Shown: positions 24,783-33,833, counted from the stretch's first letter. The stretch: DNA of 64,000 nt from Novosphingobium album (ex Liu et al. 2023) (GCF_029076845.1 NZ_JARESE010000049.1:1-64000), one strand, 5' to 3'. Translations and numbers: made by a program. The notes: generated by a model not told the origin, from the sequence alone.

Positions 24783-25823
24783 TCAGTATCCGCTTGCGAT
24801 ATCGCAACGGGCGCCGGGCCGGGCGTGGCGCGGATCGGTGGTGATGGTCCGGTCGGTCAGTTCGCCCATGAAGGCGACGAGTTCGGCTGTCCGCGCGGGC
24901 GAAAGGGCAAGGCCGTGGCGCGCGATCGCCGCTTCCAGCGTCGGCGCGCTACCGTCATGCAGGTATGGCGCGGTGATCGCGGCATTGCGCAGCGATGGCG
25001 TGCGGATCATCCCGGCATCCTCCGCCCGGCGAGTCGCGCGGGCAAGGCCGGCATCGCGGCCGGAATCGATGACAGAATCGAGGTCGGCATCGGCCGCGCC
25101 GCCGGGCAGGCGATGGAATCGCAAGTCGGTGAAGTTCGGCCCTGCGTGGCAGCCGGCGCATTGCGCGAACGCCGCTTCGCCGCGCCGCGCCGCCTCGGGC
25201 AGCGGATCGCCGCCGGCGCGCGCGCGATCCCACGGTGTATCGTAGCTGACCAGCGTCCGCTCGAACGCGGCGAGGGCCCGCGATACCGAGGCCAGATCGA
25301 TCCGCCCGCGCGTTTCCGGGAAAGCCTTGCGGAACAGCTTGCGATAGCAGGGGTTGCCCGAAAGCCGGCGAGCGAGTTCGGCCTCCTGGCCTTTCATGCC
25401 CATCTCGATCGGATCGTCGCCGGTGATCGGCACGAGCGCCTGGCGTTCCAGCGTCGTCTGCGCCGGATCGCCCCAGGTCAGCGGGGTGAACCACGCGACA
25501 TTGACCAGCGAGGGCACGTTGCGCAGCCCTGGCTCGCCATGCGCGCCGGGATGCGCGCGCACGCCGTCGCTGAAGGCACGGCGCTGGTCATGGCAGGTGG
25601 CGCAGGACAGCGTGCCGTTGATCGACAGGTCGGCATCGTGGAACAGGCGCCGGCCCAGCGCCACTTTCGCCGCGCTCATCGCATTGCCCGGCGGGACCGG
25701 CGGCGGCGCGATGCCTGCCGGCAACTGCCACCATCCCGCGCCGGGCCGGCCTTGGGCCAGCGCTCCGCTTGCCGCCAGCATCAGGACCGCGAGCGCCAGG
25801 GCCCGCTTGCCCATGGGCTTCAC
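24783..25823 (-). CDS. MbnH/MauG-like di-haem enzyme
   Basis: A 346-residue exported c-type cytochrome with a signal peptide (about 1-24, cleavage near ALA-QG) and two haem sites, C-A-T-C-H at 74-78 and C-A-G-C-H at 222-226. The late block T-P-S-L-R-N followed by A-P-Y-L-H-D-G is shared by bacterial cytochrome c peroxidases, MauG and MbnH. The run P-P-G-N-A-M-S-A-A-K-V-A-L-G-R-R-L-F fits the MbnH (MXAN_0977) group best. MbnH oxidises a tryptophan of its partner MbnP to kynurenine. The GTG start at 25823 overlaps the upstream gene by four bases (GTGA); ATG 25814 is an alternative. Peroxidase activity cannot be excluded. Confidence 0.82.
   Translation of the reverse strand: MKPMGKRALALAVLMLAASGALAQGRPGAGWWQLPAGIAPPPVPPGNAMSAAKVALGRRLFHDADLSINGTLSCATCHDQRRAFSDGVRAHPGAHGEPGLRNVPSLVNVAWFTPLTWGDPAQTTLERQALVPITGDDPIEMGMKGQEAELARRLSGNPCYRKLFRKAFPETRGRIDLASVSRALAAFERTLVSYDTPWDRARAGGDPLPEAARRGEAAFAQCAGCHAGPNFTDLRFHRLPGGAADADLDSVIDSGRDAGLARATRRAEDAGMIRTPSLRNAAITAPYLHDGSAPTLEAAIARHGLALSPARTAELVAFMGELTDRTITTDPRHARPGARCDIASGY
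24794..24807. promoter_or_regulatory. perfect 14-bp palindrome upstream of the modE-like gene
   Basis: TTGCGATATCGCAA is a perfect inverted repeat. It overlaps the last codons of the di-haem enzyme gene and lies 53 to 66 bases before the modE-like start. It may be an operator, but coding sequence alone could produce it. Confidence 0.3.
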
Positions 25824-26374
25824 GGCAGCCGCGTGACCATGATCGTCAGCGCCGGTTCGCCCTGCGCCGCGATCTGCACGATGTGCCGGCCGGGCTGGAG
25901 CGTGTAGTCGACCATCTTGGCAATGCCCGAGCAGGCGGGGCCATGGCCATGCGCGACCGAGCCGAGCGCCTTGCCGCCCTCGATCACATCGACCCAGGAC
26001 CGGCCGTCCTGCGCCACGCGATACGTGCCCGCCTCGGGCACGTCGAAGGCGAAGAGGCCGCCATAGCTGACCGAGCCGCCCGGCTTGGCCGGCTCCACCG
26101 CGTAACGCACCCTGGGCGTCTGGGCGAGCGTGGCATCGGCCGCCTGGCCCAGCGTGAGCAGCGCCTTGCCCGCCGCATCCGGCCGGGTCGCGGCGGTGAG
26201 CGCGACGTGCCTGCCGGCCCAGCCTTCCATCGGCGCGGGCGGCGGCGCGGGGGCGGTGCAGGCGGCGCCGTCAGGTTCGGGTGTCATCGCCGGTTCGGCC
26301 GCCATCGCCGCGACCGGGCCACCGCCAAGCCATGCCGCAGATGCGAGAACAATTGCCGCCCGAAATCGAATCAT
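25820..26374 (-). CDS. unrecognised exported protein coupled to the di-haem enzyme
   Basis: A 184-residue protein I do not recognise. It has a signal peptide (about 1-26, cleavage near AMA-AE), a Pro/Ala-rich stretch (39-49), and a mature domain of mostly beta character ending in GRHIVQIAAQGEPALTIMV. Notable residues are Cys39, Cys148, Trp52, Trp127 and the cluster H-G-H-G-P-A-C at 142-148. Its stop overlaps the start of the di-haem enzyme, so the two are made together. By analogy with MbnP-MbnH it may be the enzyme's substrate or partner, but it shows no clear MbnP motif. The ATG at 26374 lies 25 bases from a ModE-type palindrome. Confidence 0.72.
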   Translation of the reverse strand: MIRFRAAIVLASAAWLGGGPVAAMAAEPAMTPEPDGAACTAPAPPPAPMEGWAGRHVALTAATRPDAAGKALLTLGQAADATLAQTPRVRYAVEPAKPGGSVSYGGLFAFDVPEAGTYRVAQDGRSWVDVIEGGKALGSVAHGHGPACSGIAKMVDYTLQPGRHIVQIAAQGEPALTIMVTRLP

Positions 26375-26398
26375 GCTTGCGCCTCCCTGAATTCGATG

Positions 26399-26422
26399 AT
26401 CTATATACCGTGAAATATAGAT
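26399..26422. promoter_or_regulatory. ModE-type operator between divergent genes
   Basis: ATCTATAT-N8-ATATAGAT, a perfect palindrome with 8-base arms and the same CTATAT-N8-ATATAG core as the site before modA. It lies 45 bases before the TonB receptor ATG and 25 bases before the exported-protein gene on the other strand, so it can control both directions. Confidence 0.7.
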
Positions 26423-26466
26423 GAGAGCCAAGCGCATTCTGGCGCCTGGGGTTCACGGAGGACAGA

Positions 26467-28533
26467 ATGAAACACCGCATTTCCGCGGCTGCCCCCCTTT
26501 TGCTTGCCGGGGCGGCCTGTTCAGCACCGGCTTTGGCCGAGGATGCGGCCGAGACGGACAGCCCGTTCGAGCTGGGCCAGATCGTCGTTGTCGCACCGCG
26601 GCAAAGCGGCGCCGACATCACCACATCCTCGGTGAATGCCAAGGCGATCTACGAATACGGCCGCGATACGCTGGATGACGCGGCCCGGCTGATCCCCGGC
26701 GTCACCGCCGGCACCACCGGCAATTCGCGCAACGAGCGGCTGATCTATGTGCGCGGGTTCGATCGCTATCAGGTGCCGCTTTCGATCGACGGCATCCGCG
26801 TCTACCTGCCCGCCGATGGCCGGCTCGACTATGGCCGTTTCCTCACGCCCGACATCGCCGAGATCCAGGTGGCCAAGGGCTATGTCTCGGTGCTCAACGG
26901 CCCCGGCGCGATGGGCGGCGCGCTCAACCTCGTCACCCGCAAGCCCGGCAGCGCGCTCGATCTGGAAGGCCGCTTCAGCCTCAATCTGGACAACGACGCC
27001 GATTACGCGGGCTACACCGGCTTCGCCTCGATCGGCACCAGGCATGACATGTGGTACGCGCAGGCCAGCTACGCGCGCAATTTCACCGATCACTGGAGCC
27101 TGTCGAACGACTTCAAGCCCACCGCCAACGAAGACGGCGGCGAGCGCGACCTGTCGCGCACCGAGGACTGGCGGGTCAACGCCAAGGTGGGCTTCACTCC
27201 CAACGATACCGACGAATACGCGATCAGCTTCACCCGGCAGGAAGGATCGAAGCTGGCGCCGATCCACGTCTCGGACACCACCGGCCTGCGGTACTGGACC
27301 TGGCCGTGGTGGGACCTGCAGAACATCTATTTCCTTTCGACCACCCGACTGGACGATATCGCCACGCTGAAGACGCGCATCTATTACAACACGTTCAAGA
27401 ACAGCCTCGACAGCTTCGACGACAAGACGCGCACAGCCCAGACGCGCGGCAGCAGCTTCAACAGCGCCTACAGCGACCGGGCCTATGGCGGCTCGGTGCA
27501 GCTCGATCTCAGGCCCTCGGAGGCCGAGCGGCTGAGCATCGCCTTCCATTACCGCAACGATCGCCACCGCGAGTATCAGGAAAGCTTCGCGCCCAGCCAC
27601 TTCGTCGAACCCTGGCAGACCGACGAGGAGGAAACCTACAGCGCGGCGATCGAGAACGCCTACAAGCTGAGCCCGCAGCTTGAATTCATCGTCGGCGCAA
27701 GCTTCGACTGGCGCCAGCTGCGCCGTGCCGAAGACTATGCCAACAACGCCTTCCTCTATTACAGGCGGCGCAACGGCGATGCCTGGAACGCGCAGGGGCA
27801 ATTGCTCTGGACGCCGGATCAGGACACCAGCCTGCACGCCTCGGTCTCCTCGCGCGCGCGCTTTCCGACCATCTTCGAACGGTTCAGCACCCGCTTTGGC
27901 GGCGCGGTTTCCAGCCCCGATCTGGCCGCCGAACGCGCGACGCAGTTCGAGCTGGGCGGCGCGCACCAGTTCGGGCCGCTGCATGTCGAGGCTTCCGGCT
28001 GGTACGCGCGGGTGAGCGATGCGATCATCGCGTTCCCGTTCATCTATACCACCTGCACGCCGGCCGGCGTGTGCACCGACAACGCGGTGACGCAGAGCCG
28101 CAACCTGGGCAAGGGTGACTATTACGGCGCGGAACTGTCGTTCACCGCCGAAGTGGCCGAAGGCTTCAGCCTGGGCGGCAACTATGGCTGGGTCCATCGC
28201 AAGCTGAAAGACCCGTCGAACGCCGCCTTCCGCCCCACCGGCGTGCCCGAGCATTCGGGCTTCCTGTGGGCCAACTGGTCACCGCTGCCCGCGCTGCACA
28301 TCGTGCCCAACGTGGAAGTCACGTCCGATCGCTGGACGGTGAACACGGCCGGCACGCGCTATTACAAGATCGGCAGCTACGTGCTGGCCAACTTGCGCGC
28401 CGATTTCGACGTGACCCCCTGGGCGACGCTGGGCATCGGCGGGCGCAACCTGCTCGACAAGAACTACATGACGGTGGACGGCTATCCCGAAGCCGGCCGG
28501 ACCTTGTTCGTCAGCCTGCGGCTCAAGAACTGA
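26467..28533 (+). CDS. TonB-dependent receptor, probable molybdenum-species importer
   Basis: A 688-residue outer-membrane receptor with a signal peptide (about 1-24, ending ALA-ED), a TonB-box-like I-V-V-V-A-P-R segment near residue 35, a plug domain (about 50-160, with R-G-F-D-R-Y-Q-V-P-L-S-I-D-G-I and G-A-L-N-L-V-T-R-K-P) and a barrel ending in RTLFVSLRLKN. No STN domain is present. A GGAGG ribosome site precedes the ATG. A ModE-type palindrome is shared with the divergent modE-like/mod gene set. The family imports large or scarce ligands using TonB energy. Molybdate or a molybdenum-chelator complex as ligand is inferred only from operator and neighbours. Confidence 0.88.
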   Translation: MKHRISAAAPLLLAGAACSAPALAEDAAETDSPFELGQIVVVAPRQSGADITTSSVNAKAIYEYGRDTLDDAARLIPGVTAGTTGNSRNERLIYVRGFDRYQVPLSIDGIRVYLPADGRLDYGRFLTPDIAEIQVAKGYVSVLNGPGAMGGALNLVTRKPGSALDLEGRFSLNLDNDADYAGYTGFASIGTRHDMWYAQASYARNFTDHWSLSNDFKPTANEDGGERDLSRTEDWRVNAKVGFTPNDTDEYAISFTRQEGSKLAPIHVSDTTGLRYWTWPWWDLQNIYFLSTTRLDDIATLKTRIYYNTFKNSLDSFDDKTRTAQTRGSSFNSAYSDRAYGGSVQLDLRPSEAERLSIAFHYRNDRHREYQESFAPSHFVEPWQTDEEETYSAAIENAYKLSPQLEFIVGASFDWRQLRRAEDYANNAFLYYRRRNGDAWNAQGQLLWTPDQDTSLHASVSSRARFPTIFERFSTRFGGAVSSPDLAAERATQFELGGAHQFGPLHVEASGWYARVSDAIIAFPFIYTTCTPAGVCTDNAVTQSRNLGKGDYYGAELSFTAEVAEGFSLGGNYGWVHRKLKDPSNAAFRPTGVPEHSGFLWANWSPLPALHIVPNVEVTSDRWTVNTAGTRYYKIGSYVLANLRADFDVTPWATLGIGGRNLLDKNYMTVDGYPEAGRTLFVSLRLKN

Positions 28534-28570
28534 GCCGCAGGTTCGGGGCTGCCCGCGCGGCGCGCGCGAG

Positions 28571-30298
28571 TCAGGTGAAATCGACGCTCGCGCCCTGGCG
28601 GGCGAACGGCGCGCGGCGGATGGTGAAGGTGCGGTAATCGGGCGAGAGCACGGTATCGACGCCGATGAAGCTGGCCAGGCCGCGCTCGCGCTCCAGCTCG
28701 ATCCGCACATAGCCCTGGTGCATGTTGTCGGTCCAGACGATCTCGGGCACATGCTCGGCGAAGGCGGCATCGAGCTTGCGCGCGGTATCCGGGGCAAAGC
28801 CGCTGTCGATGAAGTCTCCGGGCGACGAGATGCCGGCGGTGCCGATCTCGATGCCCGCCGGGCGGCCCGCGTCGTCCTTCAGGCGATTGGCCCAGAAGCT
28901 GTGGCTGTCGCCCGACAGGAACACGAGATCGCCAGCGCCCACCCGGCGGCTGAGCGCGTAGAGCCGCTCGCGCGCCCAGGGATAGCCATCCCAGGTGTCG
29001 GGGTAGAACGGCAGGTTCCAGTGGCCTTTCCACGCCAGGATCGTCGCCGGGCTTTCGGCCGCCCTGGCCAGATCGGCCAGCGTGGCGGTGGCGAGCGCGG
29101 GATAGGGATCGGGTACCAGGCCCAGCGCGGCCAGATCGGGCACGTCGCAGCGGGCGATGACCATCGGGTTGCCGATCAGCCGCCAGGGCTGTCCGGCCTT
29201 GACCGAGGCGGCCAGCGCCACTTCCAGATCGGCTTCCAGTTCGGGCGCCAGCAGCCTGCGGCCGGGTTCACCCAGCACGTCGCGGCGGAACTTCGCCGCT
29301 GCGTCCTTGCTGGTGATCGTGGTGGCGTGCGCCAGATAGTCGATCTGCCTGGCGCGCGCGGTGTGCAGGGTTTCCAGCGTGTGCAGCGTGGCCAGATCGC
29401 CGAAGCTGTAGCCGCGCCAGAACTGCGCGCGGGTGCGGCCCGGCGCCGGCTCGCGGATCGGCATCCATTCGTAATAGGCCTGGATCGAGGCGGCGCGGCG
29501 CGCGGCCCAATCGCCTTCCTTGGCCGGCTGGTGGTTTTCCGCGCCGCCGATCCAGGGATCGTTGGCGCTTTCATGGTCGTCCCAGCAGGCGAGCAGCGGG
29601 TGCGCGGCGTGCATCGCGCGCGATCCCGCGTCGGTCTTGTACTGGGCGTGGCGGGTGCGATAGTCGGCCAGCGAGACGATCTCGTTGGCCGGCGCGTGCA
29701 CGCGGTCGATCGTATGGGCCACCGGGCCGCCCCATTCGTCCGCGCCGTATTCGTAGATGTAGTCGCCGGTGTGGAGCACGAAATCGACATCCGCATCCCG
29801 CGCGATCGCGTCATAGGCATTGAAGAAGCCGAAGGCATAGTTGGAGCACGATGCCAGCGCGATGCCCAGCCGGTCCAGCCGGCCTTGCGGCAACGTGCGC
29901 GTGCGGCCCACGGGCGACCAGGCATCGCCCAAACGGAAGCGGTAGTAATAGGTCCGGCCCGGCGCCAGCCCTTCGGCCAGCACTTTCACCGTGTGATCGC
30001 GCTCGGGCCCGGTCGCGGCGATGCCGCGCCGGAGCACGGGATCGAACGCGGCGGTTTCGGCCAGTTCCCAGGCCACTTCGGCGGCGCCCTGATGCGTCAC
30101 GCGGGTCCACAGCACCACGCTGGTCGCATCGGGATCGCCGCTGGCGACGCCGTGGCGGAACACCGGACTGCTCGCCGGCACGTGCGCCCAAAGGCCGGCG
30201 GGCAGGGCCAGCAGCGCGGTGGTGCCGGCAAGCCCCGACAGGATCGCGCGGCGCGAGACGCCGGCCGAAAGGCGGAACTTGGCACAAGGCTCGGTCAT
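28571..30298 (-). CDS. phoD: PhoD-type alkaline phosphatase
   Basis: A 575-residue PhoD-family enzyme (alkaline phosphatase D/phosphodiesterase). A Tat signal is visible near the N-terminus (S-R-R-A-I-L-S-G-L-A-G). The fibronectin-like N-terminal part, with F-R-H-G-V-A-S-G-D-P, is followed by metal-site motifs H-T-G-D-Y-I-Y-E-Y-G and C-W-D-D-H-E-S-A-N-D and a late F-L-S-G-D-S-H-S-F-W. It releases phosphate from esters in the periplasm. The ATG at 30298 fits the Tat signal; the upstream extension to 30400 does not. It lies 136 bases after the TonB receptor gene on the same strand. Confidence 0.93.
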   Translation of the reverse strand: MTEPCAKFRLSAGVSRRAILSGLAGTTALLALPAGLWAHVPASSPVFRHGVASGDPDATSVVLWTRVTHQGAAEVAWELAETAAFDPVLRRGIAATGPERDHTVKVLAEGLAPGRTYYYRFRLGDAWSPVGRTRTLPQGRLDRLGIALASCSNYAFGFFNAYDAIARDADVDFVLHTGDYIYEYGADEWGGPVAHTIDRVHAPANEIVSLADYRTRHAQYKTDAGSRAMHAAHPLLACWDDHESANDPWIGGAENHQPAKEGDWAARRAASIQAYYEWMPIREPAPGRTRAQFWRGYSFGDLATLHTLETLHTARARQIDYLAHATTITSKDAAAKFRRDVLGEPGRRLLAPELEADLEVALAASVKAGQPWRLIGNPMVIARCDVPDLAALGLVPDPYPALATATLADLARAAESPATILAWKGHWNLPFYPDTWDGYPWARERLYALSRRVGAGDLVFLSGDSHSFWANRLKDDAGRPAGIEIGTAGISSPGDFIDSGFAPDTARKLDAAFAEHVPEIVWTDNMHQGYVRIELERERGLASFIGVDTVLSPDYRTFTIRRAPFARQGASVDFT

Positions 30299-30385
30299 GG
30301 GGCTCGCTCCCGCGATGAAATCAGTGGGCTGCCCGGTGCCACCGAAGTGCGTCGCCTTCGGAAAAGCGCGCCGGGCGCAAACGAG

Positions 30386-30411
30386 GCGGGCCGGCGCCAA
30401 GGCCGGCCCGC
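30386..30411 (-). terminator. perfect hairpin between TonB receptor and phoD
   Basis: Arms GCGGGCCGGC (30386-30395) and GCCGGCCCGC (30402-30411) are exact complements around a six-base loop. No T run follows on either strand, so it probably attenuates or stabilises the transcript rather than ending it fully. Confidence 0.45.
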
Positions 30412-30434
30412 AAGGTCTTTCAGCTTAGGCGCGT

Positions 30435-32810
30435 TCAGAAGTCCGCGGTCACGGTCAGCACCGCGCTGCGCGGCGCGCCGATCCACGCGGCGTTGCCCGA
30501 GATGCCGCCGAGGTAGTTCTTGTCGGTCAGGTTGTTGACCGTCAGGCTCACGTCGATGCCCTTGAGCAGATGGCTGAACGCCTCGCCCTTCAGGCCGATG
30601 TAGGCGTCGGTCAGCAGGTAGTTGTCGGCCTGCCAGGTGTTCGACGTGTTGACGAAGCGCTTGCCGGTATATTTGCCCGAAACGCCGACGCGCAGTGGCC
30701 CGGTGTGGTAATCGGCCGAAAGCACCCACATGTTCTTGGGAATGCCGGTAACGCGGTTGCCGGGGTGCATACCCTGCTCGGCATCGAGCGCGTCATTGCC
30801 CGTGCCGCGATAGGTCGCGTCGATGTAGGTGTAGGAGGCATAGAGGTTCAGGCCCGGCAGCGGCCGCGCTTGCGCGAGCAGTTCGAAGCCCTGCGCATCG
30901 ATGCCGCCGGCGTTGAAGAACTTGCCGTCGCCTTCGCTGAGGTAATCGTTGCCCGCCTGGGTCGAGTTGGGCACGAAGATCACCTGGTTGGAGAACTTGC
31001 TCTTGAACCAGGTGGCCGAGCCGTTGAACCAGCCGGTCTGGTACCGCGCGCCGGCTTCCCAGTTCTTCGCCGTTTCGGGCTTGAGCTGCGAGATGTCGGC
31101 GTTGTTGTATTCCAGCAGGGCGTCGGTCAGCGCCTTGAAGTTCTCCGCATAGCCGCCGAACAGGTTGAGGCCGTGGACCGGCTCGAACTGGACGCCGCCG
31201 GAGAACAGCACTTTCGATGTCGACTTGAAGCGGGTGTTCTCGCTCTCGCCGAACGCGTCGATCCGCTCGATGTGGTTGATGAACTGCTTGGCGCCCACGG
31301 TCACGGTCACCGGGCCGTAGATGGCCTGATCCTCGACGTACCACTTGAACGTGTCCTGCGGATATTCGCGGCGGTACTGCGTCCAGTAGGCCAGCGAATC
31401 GTAGGCCGGGCCGACCGAGGTGTCGGTCACGTTGTGCCAGTCGCGCCATTCCTGGCGGTGGGTCTTCTCATACCACGCGCCGCCGCGCAGCCGGTTGTCG
31501 ACTTCGCCGAACGTCGCGTTCCAGGCCACGTCGGCGGTGCCGCCGGTGCGGTCCTTGCGGTAATGCGTGTGGCGGTAGGACTGCGCGCCGATCGCGCCGG
31601 CCGGATAGCAGGCCGGGTCATAGTTCGGATCGGAAGTGCCGCCGTAAGGGAAGGTGATGTGGCCCACGCAGCCCGCGCGCGGCGTCAGCGCCACGCCGTT
31701 GGCATCGACGAAGAAGATCTGGCCCAGGATCGCGCCGCCATCCTTGTGGCCGCCGTTCAGCTCGCTTTGCGGCTTGCCCGCGCCATCGGCGATGACATCG
31801 ACGACATATTGCGGCACCCAGTCGCCCCGGCCGGCCATGTCGTGGTAATAGCCCGCCACCTTGACGTCGAGCGTGTCCGCGATCTTGGTTTCGGCCTTGA
31901 GGTAGGCGAAGAAGTTCTGGCGCAGCGTGGCCCAGGCGCGGCGATAGGCCTGGTCCTCGTAAGGAACGCCATACCACTGCGCGGTCAGCCCGTCGGTCTT
32001 GGGCGCGGCGGCATACTGGTCGGCCGAATAGATCTGGTCGTAGTTGTTTTCCAGCGCGTCATCGAACGAGACATAGCCGGTGAGCTTGACCGGCGTATCG
32101 ACGATGAACTTCATCGCATAGTTCTGGCGGTTGTTCTGCGCCGACTGGGCGACCCAGTCGCTGCCTTCCTGATAGGAGGCGGAGAACCAGGCGCGCACCA
32201 CGCCGCCCAGCACATTGCCGGTATCGAAGCGGCCATAGATGCGCTTGGCCTGGAAATCGCCCACCGCGCCCGAGAAGCGCACGCGCCGCTCTTCCAGCGG
32301 GTCGGACGTCACGAAGTCGAGCGTGCCGCCCAGCGCTTCGTTCGAGAGCGAGCCGATGTCGGCGGTGCCTTGCGAGACCGCGATCGTGCCGATGTTCATC
32401 GTGTCGATATAGCGGTTGGCCTTGGCGCCGCCGCCATAGCCGGAACCGCCGTTGGGCAGGCCGTCGATGGTGATGCCGACCTGCTGGGTATCGAGGTTCG
32501 ACTGGAAGCCACGCACCGAAACCGCCGTCGACCAGTCGTCGAAGCCGAAGGCGTCGCCTTCTTGCACCTGCACGCCCGGCAGGTTGTCGACTAGGTCGAG
32601 CGCGGAGGCGACCGGCGGCTGCTGCAGGATCATCGCCTCGTCGGTGGCCGAGTTGTTGTAGGTCGCGGGCATCCCGGTGACGACGATTTCCGTCTCGGCG
32701 CTCGCATCTTCGGCCGCGTCGGCTTCGGCGGCGTGGGCCGGCGTGGCAATGGCCAGCGCGAGCAGGCTCACGCCGAGGAAGCCGGGATTCCGGCTCAATT
32801 CGATTCGCAT
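30435..32810 (-). CDS. TonB-dependent receptor upstream of phoD
   Basis: A 791-residue outer-membrane receptor. The signal peptide covers about residues 1-27 (cleavage near AHA-AE), then an E-I-V-V-T-G-M-P TonB-box-like segment, a plug domain (about 55-170, with V-S-V-R-G-F-Q-S and G-I-T-I-D-G-L-P) and a barrel ending in SAVLTVTADF. There is no STN domain. phoD follows on the same strand, and a possible Pho box lies 70 bases before the ATG, so phosphate or an organophosphate is a reasonable ligand guess. Siderophore transport is the main alternative. Confidence 0.9.
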   Translation of the reverse strand: MRIELSRNPGFLGVSLLALAIATPAHAAEADAAEDASAETEIVVTGMPATYNNSATDEAMILQQPPVASALDLVDNLPGVQVQEGDAFGFDDWSTAVSVRGFQSNLDTQQVGITIDGLPNGGSGYGGGAKANRYIDTMNIGTIAVSQGTADIGSLSNEALGGTLDFVTSDPLEERRVRFSGAVGDFQAKRIYGRFDTGNVLGGVVRAWFSASYQEGSDWVAQSAQNNRQNYAMKFIVDTPVKLTGYVSFDDALENNYDQIYSADQYAAAPKTDGLTAQWYGVPYEDQAYRRAWATLRQNFFAYLKAETKIADTLDVKVAGYYHDMAGRGDWVPQYVVDVIADGAGKPQSELNGGHKDGGAILGQIFFVDANGVALTPRAGCVGHITFPYGGTSDPNYDPACYPAGAIGAQSYRHTHYRKDRTGGTADVAWNATFGEVDNRLRGGAWYEKTHRQEWRDWHNVTDTSVGPAYDSLAYWTQYRREYPQDTFKWYVEDQAIYGPVTVTVGAKQFINHIERIDAFGESENTRFKSTSKVLFSGGVQFEPVHGLNLFGGYAENFKALTDALLEYNNADISQLKPETAKNWEAGARYQTGWFNGSATWFKSKFSNQVIFVPNSTQAGNDYLSEGDGKFFNAGGIDAQGFELLAQARPLPGLNLYASYTYIDATYRGTGNDALDAEQGMHPGNRVTGIPKNMWVLSADYHTGPLRVGVSGKYTGKRFVNTSNTWQADNYLLTDAYIGLKGEAFSHLLKGIDVSLTVNNLTDKNYLGGISGNAAWIGAPRSAVLTVTADF

Positions 32811-32879
32811 GGATGTTCCCCCTGAACTGCGATTTTTCGCAGCGCAGCATCTGCTCTCCGATTCTGACCGCCGTCGGTC

Positions 32880-32908
32880 ACTTCAGTGACGTTTCAGATG
32901 CGGTTTCG
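32880..32908 (-). promoter_or_regulatory. candidate Pho box
   Basis: On the minus strand three heptamers occur every 11 bases: CGAAACC (32908-32902), CTGAAAC (32897-32891) and CTGAAGT (32886-32880). This spacing matches PhoB boxes (CTGTCAT-N4 repeats), though the match to the core is partial. It lies 70 bases before the receptor ATG. Confidence 0.35.
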
Positions 32909-32957
32909 AGACGGTTCAGGGAACGTTGCGTGGCCGGCGTATGACGGCCCGCGGGGG

Positions 32958-33833
32958 TCACTTCACTTTGTAAGGGGCGTACTCGGGCGGATGGGCGCCG
33001 GTGCCGATGCGGACCGAGGGCGGGAAAGCGCCGCCGATATCGGTGATGCCGTAGTCCCGGCCCGCTTCGGCGCCGATCAGCGTCTTGCCGTTGTGCCGCA
33101 TCATCTCCGGGTCATTGAGCAGCGCCCAGGCGACATGGCCGGTGTAATCGGGCGATTCCAGCGTGCCTTTCAGGTGGGCGAAGCGATCGGGCATGGCCTC
33201 GATCATGCCCAGCAGCCGCTCGGTGGCGAGCGCGCCCATCCAGATCGAGACCGCCGCGACATTGGCACCCGCGTCGGCGAAGTCCACGCCCATGTCGAAG
33301 GCCATCTTGTCGAGCCCCGCCTTGTGCGCGCCATAGGCGGGGCCGAAGCAGTAATGCATCGAGCCGGGCGAGGAGGTGAAGACGATCAGCCCCTTGTCCT
33401 GCTTCACCATATGCGGCGCGGCGTGCCAGCTGGCGACGAAGCCGCTGCGCACGCCCACGGTGATCATGTTGCCGATCTCGATCGGCTTTTCCCAGAACTG
33501 GCCGGGCGCATCCAGCCGATCGTGCACCGCGCAGGCATTGTTGACCAGGATGTCGATCCGGCCCGCCTCGGCGATCACCCGGTCGATCAGCGCCTTGACT
33601 TGCGCATCGTCGCCCGCGTCGCAGGCCACCGCGATGCCCCGGCCGCCGGCCTCGGTCACTTCGCGCGCGGTGGCGTGGATCGTGCCCGGCATCGAGGCAT
33701 CGCCTTCCTTCTGCGACCGGCCGGTGACGTAGACGGTGCAGCCATGCGCGCCGAGGGCCCTGGCGATGCCCCTGCCGGCGCCCCGGCTGGCGCCGGTGAC
33801 GATGGCGATCCTGCCTTGCGGTGCCTGTGTCAT
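32958..33833 (-). CDS. short-chain dehydrogenase/reductase
   Basis: A 291-residue SDR. The cofactor motif T-G-A-S-R-G-A-G-R-G is at about residues 14-23, followed by N-N-A near residue 95, and the catalytic pair is in the Y-G-A-H-K block (Tyr-x3-Lys). It should oxidise an alcohol or reduce a carbonyl using NAD(P). It lies 19 bases downstream of the SMP-30-type gene on the same strand, so the two probably act in one catabolic step series with the divergent P450. The substrate is not readable. Confidence 0.87.
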   Translation of the reverse strand: MTQAPQGRIAIVTGASRGAGRGIARALGAHGCTVYVTGRSQKEGDASMPGTIHATAREVTEAGGRGIAVACDAGDDAQVKALIDRVIAEAGRIDILVNNACAVHDRLDAPGQFWEKPIEIGNMITVGVRSGFVASWHAAPHMVKQDKGLIVFTSSPGSMHYCFGPAYGAHKAGLDKMAFDMGVDFADAGANVAAVSIWMGALATERLLGMIEAMPDRFAHLKGTLESPDYTGHVAWALLNDPEMMRHNGKTLIGAEAGRDYGITDIGGAFPPSVRIGTGAHPPEYAPYKVK

